This document shows, piece by piece, positions 46,914-58,830 of a stretch of 64,000 bases of DNA (the stretch's first letter is position 1; the number at the start of each line of letters is the position of its first letter). Made by a program: the position numbers and the translations under genes. The stretch spans positions 5,020,587-5,084,586 of the forward strand of contig NC_071333.1 of assembly GCF_010183535.1 (NCBI RefSeq). The letters are read 5' to 3'. The DNA comes from Caenorhabditis remanei. Taxonomy: Eukaryota; Nematoda; Chromadorea; Rhabditida; Rhabditidae. The notes beneath the pieces are model-generated. The model did not search any database. It saw nothing but the letters and a program-made list of their open reading frames with translations, and had not been told where the DNA came from.

Positions 46914-47267
46914 CAAGGGAAGTCTTTGGAGACGCCACTTTCAAACGATCTGTAAATTTTGGTCATAGGTACTTTCGACTACGTGGATTCCATTTCTGCA
47001 GTCAAAACCTGCTAAATGTCTATGTGAGCCGAGTTATGAGCTCGCAAACTTTTCATACCACTCGTACGTTGAAAAAAAGTAGAACGTCTTTGCGTATACT
47101 ATTCGCCAATTTGGAATGCCATGTAAAAAAGCTTGACCATATGAAAAGTTTCCCTCATAACTGGGCTCACAAAGACATGTAAACAGAAATGGAATGCACG
47201 TAGTCGAAAGTAACTATGACCAAATTTACAGATCATTTGAAAGTGGCGTCTCCAAAGACTTCCCTTG
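46914..47267. mobile_element. 354-bp inverted-repeat element with TTA target duplication
   Basis: Terminal inverted repeats of about 85 bp begin CAAGGGAAGTCTTTGGAGAC on both ends and include CGCCACTTTCAAA and TTTCGACTACGTG. TTA flanks both sides (46911-46913 and 47268-47270). A 3-bp TWA duplication is typical of PIF/Harbinger elements (family knowledge). No transposase is encoded. Confidence 0.88.
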
Positions 47268-47329
47268 TTAGAGTTTACGAAACAATCATGACTTTAAATT
47301 GAACACTACAGTAAGAATTTTTAACTAAA

Positions 47330-47830
47330 AAAGGAATAATTCAGTTGAAATTATCAAAAAGTGTTTTCAGTAGACATTATTGTTAGTTTCTGCTCCAAAT
47401 TTGAAGTGTCATGCAGATTCCAAGTTCTCTGCGATGTTATCAAAACAACATGTAGAAAACTCAGAACCAGCGATTTTCTGTATTTACTCATCATTCTACT
47501 CCTAAGAGAGTTATAAGAGACACTGCAAATAGGGTGTTGTATACCAAGAAAATGAGAGGAGGAGAGGAGATGACGTAACGCCCCTGATGATGTGTAGCTT
47601 GGTAAGATTAGAGGAGAAAGACCATTGGAGACTTAGAGAAAAAGAGAAAATCAAAGTGTGCCTGCCGCATCGCACTATCACTATCGGTCACTAGAGGAAT
47701 TGACGAACGGAGAAAGAGAGAACGACACCTGAATAAGAGAGAGAGACAGAGTGAAAGACTCTGCTGGTCAGAGAGACTCCTCTGGCTCTACCCCAACATT
47801 CTCTTTTGTCTCCAAGATGTTTTAACGGAA
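47330..47830. repeat. Inverted duplication, copy 1 (partner about 53000-53705)
   Basis: ACATTATTGTTAGTTTCTG, TATCAAAACAACATGT, CAAGAAAATGAGAGGAGGAG and GAGAAAGACCATTGGAGACT occur here and, as reverse complements, in the same order within 53400-53705. Separation is about 5.7 kb. Confidence 0.8.
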
Positions 47831-48165
47831 TAAACGTCACCCCCGGCCTTATTGATTTTTATTGAATTTTTGTATTTCTCTTTTTATTTTATTTTTTAAT
47901 AATTCGGATTTTCGGAAATTGCAAAGGTGAGTCAGGACTGTTGAGCATTTTTGAAAAAACATAGAACGGAACACGTTTCCCCTACTACTTAAAAACTAAT
48001 AATTTTTTCTAGTTTTGGGGTTGAAAAAGTGCGAAAAAAACTGTTTACAAAAACTATGCGAAAACACACATTTCTCTCGATAAATCTATAATTGCTTCCA
48101 TTTTTCAGAAGAAATGTCCAACGGAACTTGCGACCGCAGTACGTCAACCGTCAACGCTGTGGTTG

Positions 48166-48751
48166 TTTAGTGGAAGAATCGGAAGAAATGAGTCTACTTC
48201 CCAACTAAGCAGTCTCATCAGTACTCCAGAAGTGTCCATCTCGAGATCAAAGGAATGTGACTCCGATGTTGAAATAATCGGGCCGAGCTTAAGCATCAAA
48301 AGAGAAATCGATATGGTCGAGGAATTTAAGGACGACCCTCATTTCGGTCGATGAGCCTGAATGGGTGCAAGTGAGAGCCGAGTTGGCAGCTGAGCCGAAG
48401 CGGCCAACTAAACTCCCAGAAAACCAGTGCGTCAGCGTAGAACAGTGGACGGTGAGTTTTAATTTTATTCCGAGATTTTACTTGAAAATGCTTTATTTGT
48501 TTTTTGCAAACTTCAGTAATGCGAAATAATCTGTCTTGCAGAGCAAACAATTTGCTGAAATGGGACACCAACTCGACTTCTCACACGATGTCTGCAGGAG
48601 GATTCGGGAGGTCATAACGAGAAAAGATAAGGATAACTTGATGTTTGAGAAAAAAATACTGTATCGGACGCTGTGCCTAACCCTTCGCAAATTTGTTGAT
48701 AACTTAGTTTCTATAAAAGAATACTTGATTCTGTCTAGAAATACACAGTAA
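48166..48751 (+). pseudogene. Unrecognised gene family, copy with 2-bp frameshift
   Basis: Exon 1 (to 48451) starts in frame with RIGRNESTSQLSSLISTPEV and IGPSLSIKREIDMVEEFKDD. Two T residues present in copy 1 (GGTTTCGATGAG) are missing (GGTCGATGAG near 48343-48352), which causes an early TGA. The frame after the deletion is again homologous (EPEWVQVRAELAAEPKRP). Exon 2 is 48542-48751 and still open (SKQFAEMGHQLDFSHDVCRR). Splice sites are intact, so only the small deletion breaks it. Confidence 0.65.
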
Positions 48752-48919
48752 GTGAGGAAATAAGAAATGAAATTTAAACAGCAAAATGATTTCTTTAATT
48801 TCAACGGTCTTTTGTGTCATTTTCATATTTCTTATGAGGCTATTCATTACATGTAAAAGTGCGTTTTAATACATATTTGTTTTTATTCAGAAACGGTGAA
48901 AAATGTCTTTTTTTTACAT

Positions 48920-50637
48920 AAACCTTCGGAGAATGCGTTATATTGTACTGTCGAAACAAAAAAGTTTCGACATTTTCAGAATGCAAAGTCAGTAGTAATT
49001 TTGTACTGAGTCTACATTTTGTCGTAAGAAAAAAAATGCCAGAACTTTTTTATTTCGACAATACTAACTCAAAATACACGAACAACACAGTTTAGAAACA
49101 CGTACCAGATCAATAAGACGACTAAATTCGAAACGCATTGTTTCAGAAAACATTTTATTGAACTCTGGTTAGTGACCAGAACATTTGGACTGCAATTCCA
49201 AGTAGCTTGGCGTTCTCGTCTCTCGCGAAATTTGAATAGAACACATTGCTCGTAACTGGAGAAGGGTACAATAAGCGATGCCAATGAATTTGAGACTAAA
49301 TTTTCTTTCAGTTGTACATGATTGTCTTCTCAAGTGCCGCTTCCGAGTGAATAAAACGTTATGAACAAAGTTTAAAAAGCATCGTCGGCATAAAACCGCT
49401 CACACATTCAAAATATTTTTCGCATGCTTTTTCTTTTCCAAAAATGATGAGAAATTCATCTCTTCTTCAAAAGTCATTTTTCGGTTTCGAAGACAAATGG
49501 AGGAGGGAGTACAAAGTGCAACATGTTCAAATTTGCTTCTTGTCGTTCATATGGTCAAAAAGCAAGACACTCGAATTGTCAAGAAGAATACCGGGCCTTT
49601 TATCATTTGGGTTTCTAACAACAATCGATTTCATATGATGAAAAAAAAAATTATACACCACATATTTGGTTTGATACTATAAAAAAGTGCTATCACTTTA
49701 GATAAACGTTCGTTTTCAACATTTTTGAATCTTCTCGTGCCATCTCAAATTATCAATGAAGTTTTAGTAGGAGTAAAGCAATGTCGAGCAGTCATTTCAA
49801 AATATTCTCAAGAGACTCACCGTCTATTCTGAGCTTCTCAACGTACAAGTTGTCCGATCAGCAAAAAAAAGAGATCAAAGGAAGAGAAGAAAACAAAGGA
49901 AGGGAAGCTGAACATTGACGAATTAACTTGGAGAATTTCGATATTCATGTTCTTTTTTTCCTTTTTGTTTTAATCTACTACGCTGAAATATATCATTGTA
50001 AAAAAATTTTTTTCTTCAAAGCCAGGACACAGAAATGAAAGTTTTAACATCCGAAGGTTGGATGAACTCACATAAAAATGACGTATTTTGTTCTTTCTCT
50101 CAAAAAGTTTGTTTCTGAATTGTTTTGGTTTGATAAACACGTTTGTATCTCTGAAAGTACTTGTTTAAAAAATAAAAATGTGTTATGTTATATTTATTTA
50201 TTCATCAAAGAACATGACTGGAAAAGAAACGGACGCCTTATATCAAAAAATTCTCTATGAATAATTTGGAGTGATTTTGTCCGTCATTATTGTATTTTGT
50301 TCAATTTGTAACCAGAAAGAACAGTCACAACTTTCAAAATAAGAAGCAGGACACATATGCCATTCTTTCTGCCAAAAACATAATAACAACTCTTTTGGGA
50401 AAACTAAAAGAGAAATAATATTGTTATTATGACACAAGAAAGGAAATGAGATCTGAACCTTGGAGAAATTAATTGATATTACCGGTATACAACTGAAGCT
50501 TCAATGTGTTTTTGAAAATATACAAGTTGGCATAAATTTTCTCATTCTTCTCTTGATTAATAGCAACTATTCGTTTTCATAACGTTGCTTCTCGGTAAGT
50601 CTCACTATTGCTAGATTCTGCCCTTCACATAGAAACA
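48920..50637. other. Intergenic, no gene recognised
   Basis: AT-rich sequence. Short open frames at 49069-49284 and 49444-49682 lack splice context and motifs. Confidence 0.5.
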
Positions 50638-50880
50638 ATGTTCCAGATGCCATTTCATCACAGAACTCAAGAAATCAGGAAAAACAAAGTTCACAGCAAT
50701 CGCCAAAAAGCTAAAAAACGAGAAACCGTTCAAACCGTCGCTTGTCGAGCGGTTGTAGTCATGGGCTCTACTTTCACCGTGGTATTCATCGTTATAATAT
50801 TTTTTTGGATTTTCCACTTTGCTGCAGTTCAATACCGCGCTGTCTCAAAAATAATCAGAGATTCTGGACACTTCTTCTGA
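50638..50880 (+). CDS. 80-aa single-pass membrane protein
   Basis: A single exon runs from ATG 50638 to TGA 50878-50880. The N-terminal half is strongly basic (RKNKVHSNRQKAKKRE). One hydrophobic helix follows (VVFIVIIFFWIFHFAAV) and a short tail RAVSKIIRDSGHFF. Basic residues before the helix predict the N-terminus in the cytosol. The codon pattern and basic-hydrophobic split argue for a real product, but a single-exon ORF of this length needs confirmation. No family was recognised. Confidence 0.5.
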   Translation: MFQMPFHHRTQEIRKNKVHSNRQKAKKRETVQTVACRAVVVMGSTFTVVFIVIIFFWIFHFAAVQYRAVSKIIRDSGHFF

Positions 50881-52959
50881 TTTGAAAATCAGCTACGTTA
50901 ACAATCATCGTTTTATACTGATTCATTTTGATTTTTCGTTGTGATTTTCAAATTTTATCAAGCAAGTTAGTGAAATCTTATTTCTTATTGAAAAACCTTC
51001 TCTGCAATTCAGTAAATAGCAAAAAGCTTCATAAAAGCCCTCGCCCTTGCTTCCGTTTCTAGGTATCTCTATTTACTTCAGATTTTCCTCTTCTTTTTTC
51101 ATCTTTTGTTTTTGCCCCCTTCTTTTATTTTTCCTTCATTATCCATACATGCTCTCCACTTTTCCTCCCAAAAAAAGGTTTGTAAATAGCTGAACCTGGT
51201 CTCAATTGTAAATACAATTCTAAGTTAGTAAATAAATCATTCTTGCATACAAAACGTTTTGGAAGTCTATCCATCGGTCCCAATGTCCGCAATTTTTTAG
51301 AGATGAAAAAGAGAGGCGAACGGGCCCAAAACAAAACCTTGCGTTCTTTGAGCAGCGAACGCCGCCTTGGACCACTAGGCCCAAAGTACGCTTTTGTGTG
51401 AGAGTAAACACGTAAATAAGGATTGGGATTAATAAAAGAAATATGATGTACACCATTGGGGCCGTTTTATCAGAATTTCCAGGCAAAAACTGATAAAAGA
51501 TAACTTATTACTATTGACCCAACTACGGTAAATATAAAAAGGACAAGATCTATGCAGACTGTTGCCCATCTCAATGAAATACCGGTAGACAAAGTAGATG
51601 TTCTCGCAAGTAACACAACTGATGACTTCTAACGCTGATATATTCCAAGCTGTCGCACGGACTTATAGTAAAACTGAACAATTCAATATTTGGATGTGAC
51701 AATTTGTTTTTTATCCATTTTTTCCAATGTATCATTTTTCGTTTCCGAGAAATCGAAATTTTAATGATTACAGTTTTATTCAATTTTCAGAGATTGATAT
51801 CTTAATCAGCTGATTCCCATAGCTTAATTTCATTGTGGTTTTTGCAAATACATGCTTGTTTTAGTGAGTATACAAAGTTTTAGCAGTTTCCAAGCCAATT
51901 AATTTTTTTTCGTTCAAATTTTTCGGTCCAAAAATTTGTGAAAAAAAATTTGCCAAAAAAAAATTTTTTCTCGAAGTTGGTTTTTTGTTGGCTTATATTA
52001 ATAATTATTATGTGTTATTGGTTTTTGAGTTTTTGAAAATGCCATTCGCTGCTCAGATGTCGATTTTGATCGAATCTCACAATGGAACTCCTTTTCTGAA
52101 AATTGGCTCATACATATGTAGGTAGTTTCGTCCATTCTGAATACGGTAGTTACAAAATCTTTTGCCCATTCCTGCTCCGTAGCATACAAATCCGGAGCAT
52201 ACGGAGATTACAAAAACAAAAAAACTAAATGTCGGGGAAGAGAGTCGAACACCAGACTCTTCCACTGGCGCGCCCGCCCACTACTACTTAAAAAAAAAGA
52301 AAATACGATAAAATTCTATATGCCAATTTTCAGCAAATTCTCAAACATTTTCTAAAATGAGTTCCCTTGCCAGGCGAAATCAGTATTGACTGTATGAACA
52401 GAAACCCCTGTGTTCTTTTAACTCTACTGACTTAAAATCCTGATTCCCGATTGTTTCGGTCTCATAGAACTCAAAATTGAGAAAAGTGAAATGAATCCTC
52501 TTGGGAATCAAGCTATTAGTCATCTTTGTACTTTTTCTTTCCTTCCGACATTCCGCGTGATACTACAGCCAAAATCTGTACGGAGTAAAAATGGTTAACC
52601 AGTCAAAAAGACTGCGGCTCTGACACCCATGTAGTACTCTATGTTGTTTAGTTTTTTCAATTTTAGCAGAAAAATGGAAATTTTTTACATTCCAAACTCT
52701 AAAATGAAATGTATTTTAACGTTTCGTTCACATTTTTTCTTTGAGTTGTTGTTGCTTTCCGATTTTATGATTTTCTTATGTATTGTGATTGCTTTTCCTG
52801 CACATTGGCTTCGTTTGTAGACATTTTTACCATTTACCGAATAGACAATTCTCCAAGATAATACATATTTGCTGGATAAAAATCAAAACTTTGCACTTGT
52901 ACTACAGCCTAATGAAAATCAGGGATATAAGTTTCAGCTGAATTGTTCTTTTTTTCAAA
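50881..52959. other. Intergenic; doubtful small ORF and tRNA-like stretch
   Basis: A minus-strand frame at 51220-51486 starts MVYIIFLLLIPILIYVF, like a signal anchor, but the downstream reading is ambiguous between two frames. At 52230-52290 (minus) GCCAGTGGAAGAGTCTGG and GTTCGACTC resemble tRNA boxes A and B but lie too close together. No other gene is seen. Confidence 0.3.
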
Positions 52960-54480
52960 AAGTCAATGATTTCTCTCAGAATCTCATTGAGGTGTTCAAT
53001 TTGAATTGTTATGTCAAACCTCAATAGATAGCGGCTGGAGAGAGAGGAGAGTCTGAATATATGACGAGTCTACGTCATTTATTTTTTATGTTCTTGAACG
53101 ACAAACATTTCAAAGACCGTGTTCCGTTCCCCCCTTTCTTCCACCTTTCCTTCTCTTTTTCTAATTCCCCCACTTTCTCAAGTGACCGATAGCCATCGGG
53201 CAATGCGGTATCTTCATTAGAGAGAGGCTAAAGAAAGAGGGGAGTCTCTCTGACCATCAGAGTCTTCCACTTTCTTTCTCTCTCTCTCATTTACGTTTCT
53301 TTCTCTTTCTCCATCCCCCATTTTCTCCAGTGACCGATAGCCATCGGGCGATGCCGCAGGTTCATTTTAGTTCTTTTTGCCTCGCCCCCCCCCTTAGTTT
53401 CTCTCAGTCTCCAATGGTCTTTCTCCTCTAATCTCCAAATCTACACACCGTCGGGGACGTTACGTCATCTCATCTCCTCCTCTCATTTTCTTGATACACG
53501 ACACCCCGCTTGCAATGTCTTTTATAATTCCCTTGGAGGTAGAGGAACATAATGAGTGAATGCCATTTAGTTAGAAAATAGCTGGATCTGATTTTTCAAC
53601 ATGTTGTTTTGATAGCAGGTCCGAAATGTGACCAGAAACTAACAATAATGTCAGCTGAAACCAATTTATGATGATTTCAACAGAATTTATTCCTTTTTTA
53701 GTCAAAAAGCCACTGATTTCTGTCAGAAATTCATTGAATGTTCAATTTGAAGTCTTCATTGTATTTCAAATTCAAATAGGAAAAGTCTGAACAGAGAAGG
53801 AATTCTCTCTGACCACCAGAGCCTTTTACCCTCTCTCTCATTCACGTTTCCTTTTCTCATTCTCGGACTGATGAGAATGTTGGGGTGAGATGAGACAGAA
53901 ACAAGTAAAAGGCTAAAGAGAAAGGGGAAGCTCTCTGCCCATCAGAGTCGTTAACTTTCTCTCTCGCTCATTCTCGTTCCCTTCTCTCTTTCTCCGTCCT
54001 CCATTTCGTTTAGTGACCGATAGTCATCGGGCATTGCGGCAGGTGCACTTTCATTCTGTTTGCCATCCCTCGTTTCTGCGCTGATTCCAAATCTGTATTC
54101 TGTTTTTGCTGAACGATTCCGTAAAAAAAAAGAAGATGATTTTGGCGTATTTCAATTTCAGAATTTGTTTTCAGAAAAATTTTTGTGGAGTTTCTTAAAT
54201 TTTCAAAAATGACGCATCTACAAAGAATTTGTCTGAAAATTTTCTATAGTTCCAACACAGACAATACGATCTACATGATTAGAAATACACGTACAACACA
54301 AAAAAGTTTGAAAAAAATAAAGAAAACGTTAATTTTGGGAGTCTTGAAAATTTCCATTTTTGTTTTTTCCTCTACTCTCCCAAATTACACACCGACGGGG
54401 ACGTTACGTTGTAGCCTCTCATTCTCATGCCTTCCTTCATACACAACACTACAATCACTTCTTTTGCTTGTCGTCTTAAA
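52960..54480. repeat. Array of related inverted-duplication blocks
   Basis: Several blocks share GTGACCGATAGCCATCGGGC (53182, 53330, and a variant at 54012), CTCTCTGACCATCAGAGTC and ACACACCG(T/A)CGGGGACGTTACG (53442, 54386). The part 53400-53705 is the inverse of 47330-47650. The region looks like nested copies of one repeat of unknown type. No coding is seen. Confidence 0.65.
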
Positions 54481-55100
54481 AAGGGAGAAAATAGATAGGC
54501 ATCAAGTAAGAAACTTAGTTTTGAATATGGAATCACGTATATGGACTAATTATATTTTGATTATTATATATGAAACTAAAAAATTGAAATTAAACATATG
54601 CTAAAAAATATCTATACTTCCGCCGAAAGTTCTAATTCTTTTGTTTCATTATTCACTTTCTCTGCATAATCTTTTCAAATCGTTTTCTTTTTCAGATGGC
54701 AACAACGACAGTCAAGTATCTGCAAATTTGACGGCATAATTTCTTCTTGGAGCGTAGTGAAACTGCAATGAGCGAATTGTAATTCGGAATTAGGAAATTA
54801 AAACGTTTTTATGTAGTACGTTTTATCAAATTTTCTTCCCAAGTATTGAAATTTTTTAAAAGAAAGTATTTGAAAGCGCGGCTTTTAAAAACTCAAGCAT
54901 GACACGTTTTCTTCTGAATGATTCATAGTACTTTCGAGTTTTTAGAGGCAAGTTTTGGAACAAAACCCATTGTCGACCAAAAAACCTTTAAAATAAACAT
55001 TTCACCCCTGTACTTCAAAATTAATTTTTTGGAAATGTGCCCTCGAACACTTCTCTCGCTGAAAAAATGCACTTCAACTAATTTGCTCCCAGTCCTCTTT
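54481..55100. other. Intergenic, no gene recognised
   Basis: AT-rich sequence without recognisable structure up to the mariner remnant. Confidence 0.5.
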
Positions 55101-55109
55101 CTACCGCAG

Positions 55110-55599
55110 AGTGAGTAGACATTACTGTTGCCAGTTCACGAATGGATGACATTGACAAGTTACGGGAGGTAGTGGAAAGTAGAAATGGGTCACTTTCCAC
55201 TACCTCCCGTAACTTGTCAATGTCGAACTCCACTGGTCTTCCAGAACTTGCTTCTTCGGCCAATGAAAAATTATTATTTTTGAAACGATGGACCCAACGA
55301 CTAATTGTCTGCCATTGAGGGGCATTATCCTTTTAAACTTCAACCATACGTTCTTCAATCTCAGTGATCTTGGAGTTAGATAGAAACAAAAATAAAATGA
55401 CATGACGAATATGAAGTCGGTCGGGGACAAAGATTGGTGCCGCGTTCATTGAGAGGAGGCAGCCAGAAGAAATGAATGTTATTGTCAATACACCCGACGT
55501 CTTATATAATGGAAAACATGCACTATTTGGTTTGATTCTTGCTCTCTGTCCTATAGCAGAATAACAAAAATACGTTCGAAAACTTTTGGGACAACCTAA
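55110..55599 (-). mobile_element. mariner transposon remnant
   Basis: The right end is the mariner-type terminus TTAGGTTGTCCCAAAAGTTT (reverse complement ending at 55599, next to TA). Reading leftwards on the minus strand, RLHIRHVILFLFLSNSKITE, then after a stop KDNAPQWQTISRWVHRFKNN and SGRPVEFDIDKLREVV form the DNA-binding half of a mariner transposase. The catalytic half is gone, replaced by an inverted copy of the preceding 33 bp. Confidence 0.8.
55148..55224. repeat. Perfect 33-bp hairpin inside the mariner remnant
   Basis: The left arm 55148-55180 and right arm 55192-55224 are exact reverse complements with an 11-nt loop. The arm begins GACATTGACAAGTTACGGGA, part of the transposase coding sequence. 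Confidence 0.95.
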
Positions 55600-57498
55600 T
55601 AGAAGAGTGCCATTCGGATATATGAATAAAAACGAAAACACTAGAAGATTTAGACACATCAAAACACAGGAAGACATTCAACTTCCAAACAATCAGTACC
55701 CTAGCTTTCTCTTCAATAACTCAATATTTTTTTCAGAATATTAGTACTGCTAAACAACACATCAAGCCGCCAAAGTGATGGCAACTTCTGAGAAGGATTC
55801 TAGACTGGGAATTTCCGCTGCATCCGAAATAACAACGTTGCTGTTGTCATTTTATGGGCTAAAAGACGGTCCTCATGCAGCTTCACATAGTCCACATGCT
55901 GGTTAAGAGCTGAAATTAGTTAATGTATTGTGTGAGTGTTCAGGTATATATTTAATTCAATTTCTGATAATGTGTTAATACGATTTCAAGAAAACAACAG
56001 GTTGGCACTGAAGAGCACTGCATCGCTTTCAACGGTTCCATCATTTTTATCTGAAATCAGAGTGCGAGCTTCCTCGAAATACAACTCTTTAGCAGTCTTA
56101 CCACATGGAGAATCAACAACTGCTCAACTATTCATCACAACGGAGTTATTCTCTGCTCAAAGCTACAACACGAGATTTGAAGATCTCACGACACCGGAAA
56201 ATGAACTAAACAACGTTAGTAGACAATTAGACAAACAGTTTGGCAGACCGATAATTGGTCGAGTTCTAGTTTCTTGGGTCATCTAGGGATTGTCCTCATT
56301 GTTAGCCATCCTGTAAACTCGATAGCTTTTGATTTATCAAATATCAAGTTGTCGAAAAGTTTGAAAAAAAACAGAACAACACCTTGCTTGTAAAACTTCC
56401 AAAAACGCTTTTTTTATTTTCAGTGTGCCTAAAATGCGCGTCACATTGTCACAACACTGCTTACTCCAAAACTTTGAAGTGCATCCCGGAAGACGTCTTG
56501 CCTCGTAGAACTGGACGTCTTGTCCCTGTTCTGAAAATATTTGCGATCTTGTCGAACCGTTTGCTGGAAGATTGTTGCGGAGTGTGAAGGTATGTCTTTC
56601 AAATGTACTTATTCAAACTTTAAGTTTCTGAAAAATGTAGCCCAAACTGCAGAACCACAAAGATACTTAACATTAAGAAATTCAAGTAAACAAAACTGAG
56701 AATGACATAAACTGTAAATGCCAATTGGCTTTTTTCAGATTAACTATCTTCTTTATAACTGTATTTTCTGAAGTTTTAGTAGAATCTTAGTAATTTTCGT
56801 CGGCCAAGAAACAAACATTTTCAAAAAACATACTTCATATAACAAAAGAAACAATATAGCAACTGTGAGCGTTTTGAGTGATAGGAACTGTAGAAAAAAC
56901 TAAACATCTAGACCTAAAGAAAGACTTTCAAAACTAATATTTCCGTTTTCAAAATCAGTTCACGAGACCTCTGAAATGCTCAAACTGAAGCTCAAAGTCG
57001 TTGTCCCATTAACCCCATTCATTATCGCTCTCCGAACCTAAAAGCAACGTGCCCGATTGGTTGGCGAAGCCCCACGATGAAAATTTTTTAGAAATGGTTT
57101 GATTTGGTTCATGGCTTTCTCTTTTGCATGAATTTTTACATTTCAACAATTGAGTAAGTTCATCAGAAGTGTTGCAAATATAATTATTATCATGAAAAAA
57201 GAAAACCTTGAACGAAATCAAACCAGCCCAAAAAAGTTTCTCAGCATGACACATTTTCATCTACTTTCGGAGTTTATGAATAGGGCGAACGGGATAACGA
57301 GGCATTGCAATTCTCATGCTGAAAACTATCAGACTTCGAGCTTCAGTTTCTGATTTTGGAAATATACTTTTGAAAATTCCTCTTTCGATCCTGAATGGTT
57401 AGTTTTTGGAACAGCTCCCACCACGTTAAAGGTTCCTTTGTAAACGAAACAGCTATTTGAGCCATAGAAAATGATAAAAAGCCTTGAATGGCAGCCAG
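55600..57498. other. Intergenic with doubtful coding remnants
   Basis: A + strand frame at about 55936-56286 (SEIRVRASSKYNSLAVLPHG) and another at 56425-56587 (CLKCASHCHNTAYSKTLKC) look protein-like but belong to no family I recognise and do not join. They are left uncalled as genes. Confidence 0.3.
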
Positions 57499-57699
57499 TC
57501 ATTTAATCTCTTCGATACAATCTTTCTGAAAAAAAGATTTTTACATAGTTTAGTGATGTGAAACTACCGTGAGCGCAACCAAATTGTATCGAGTAGACAA
57601 TTGCAACTTCTTTTTCAGTTTCTTCGTTGATTCTTTCAGTAGAAAGCTCTCGCATTTCTGAATGACCAAACCGGTATCGTACATGTCAGCCACCATGAG

Positions 57700-57707
57700 G
57701 ATTCCTT
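57700..57707. repeat. Left target-site duplication GATTCCTT
   Basis: Identical to 58823-58830. It lies directly outside the first base of the foldback element. Confidence 0.9.
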
Positions 57708-58822
57708 GGCTCTATTACAGTTTAGGCGTCCTTTGAAAACTTGAACGTCCCTTAAAACACTTAGACGTCCCTTAAAACACTTAGACGTCCCTTAAAACAC
57801 TTAGACGTCCCTTGAAACATTTAGACGTCCCTCAAAAAACTTGGACGTCCTTTGGGGACCCAAAAGTCGTCCGAAACGTTTAGACGTCCCAAAAAATGTT
57901 TAGACGTCCCAAAAAACATATAGACGTCCCTTAAAACATTTAGACGTCCTTTGACGTCCCAGAATTAGGTTTCGAATAATTAGACGTCCCAAAAATTATT
58001 TAGACGTCCCAAAAAATGTTTAGACGTCCCAAAAATAGTTTAGACGTCCTTTGATATCTCACATTATGATAAATAATATTTAGACGTCCCAAAAAACATT
58101 TAGACGTCCCAAAAAATATTTAGACGTCCCAAAAATATTTAGACGTCCCAAAAAATATTTAGACGTCCCTTGAAATCCGAAACTTTGGTTTTAAATACTT
58201 AGACGTCCCAAAAAACATTTAGACGTCCCAAAAAACATTTAAACGTCCCAAAAAATGTTTAGACGTCCCTTCAACACTAAAAGCCACTGAAAGTGTTCAA
58301 GGGACGTCTCAATATTTAATGGGACGTCTAAATATTTTTTGGGACGTCTAAACATTTTTTGGGACGTCTAAATATTTAACACCAAATTTTGGGATTTAAA
58401 GGGACGTCTAAACATTTTTTGGAACGTCTAAATATTTTTTGGGACGTCTAAATATTTTTTGGGACGTCTAAATGTTTTTTGGGACGTCTAAATATTATTT
58501 ATCATAATGTGGGATATCAAAGGACGTCTAAACATTTTTTGGGACGTCTAAACATTTTTTGGGACGTCTAAATAATTTTTGGGACGTCTTAATTTTTCCG
58601 ACAATTTTTCGGATTTCAAAGGACGTTTAAATGTTTTTTGGGACGTCTAAATGTTTTTTGGGACGTTTAAACATTCCAAAGGACGTTTCAATTTACAGGA
58701 AAAAAATTTGGGCCTCAAAGGACGTCTAAGTGTTTTAAGGGACGTCTAAGTGTTTTAAGGGACGTCTAAGTGTTATAAGGGACGTTCAAGTTTTCAAAGG
58801 ACGGCTAAACTGTAATAGAGCC
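57708..58822. mobile_element. 1,115-bp foldback element made of GACGTCC tandem units
   Basis: The ends are GGCTCTATTACAGTTTAGGC and, inverted, GGCTCTATTACAGTTTAGCC. Each arm (about 57708-58270 and 58290-58822) is a run of ~19-21 bp units of the form TTTAGACGTCCCAAAAAA, in opposite orientation in the two arms. Unit-breaking insertions recur in both arms (for example ATTATGATAAATAATATT). The flanks are a perfect 8-bp duplication GATTCCTT. No protein is encoded. An 8-bp duplication with GG ends fits Merlin-type or hAT-type mobilisation (inference). Confidence 0.93.
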
Positions 58823-58830
58823 GATTCCTT
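58823..58830. repeat. Right target-site duplication GATTCCTT
   Basis: Matches 57700-57707 exactly. Confidence 0.9.

Noticed and set aside
51220..51486. Minus-strand signal-anchor-like ORF
   Set aside because: The downstream part switches frame to stay protein-like; evidence is too weak to call a gene.
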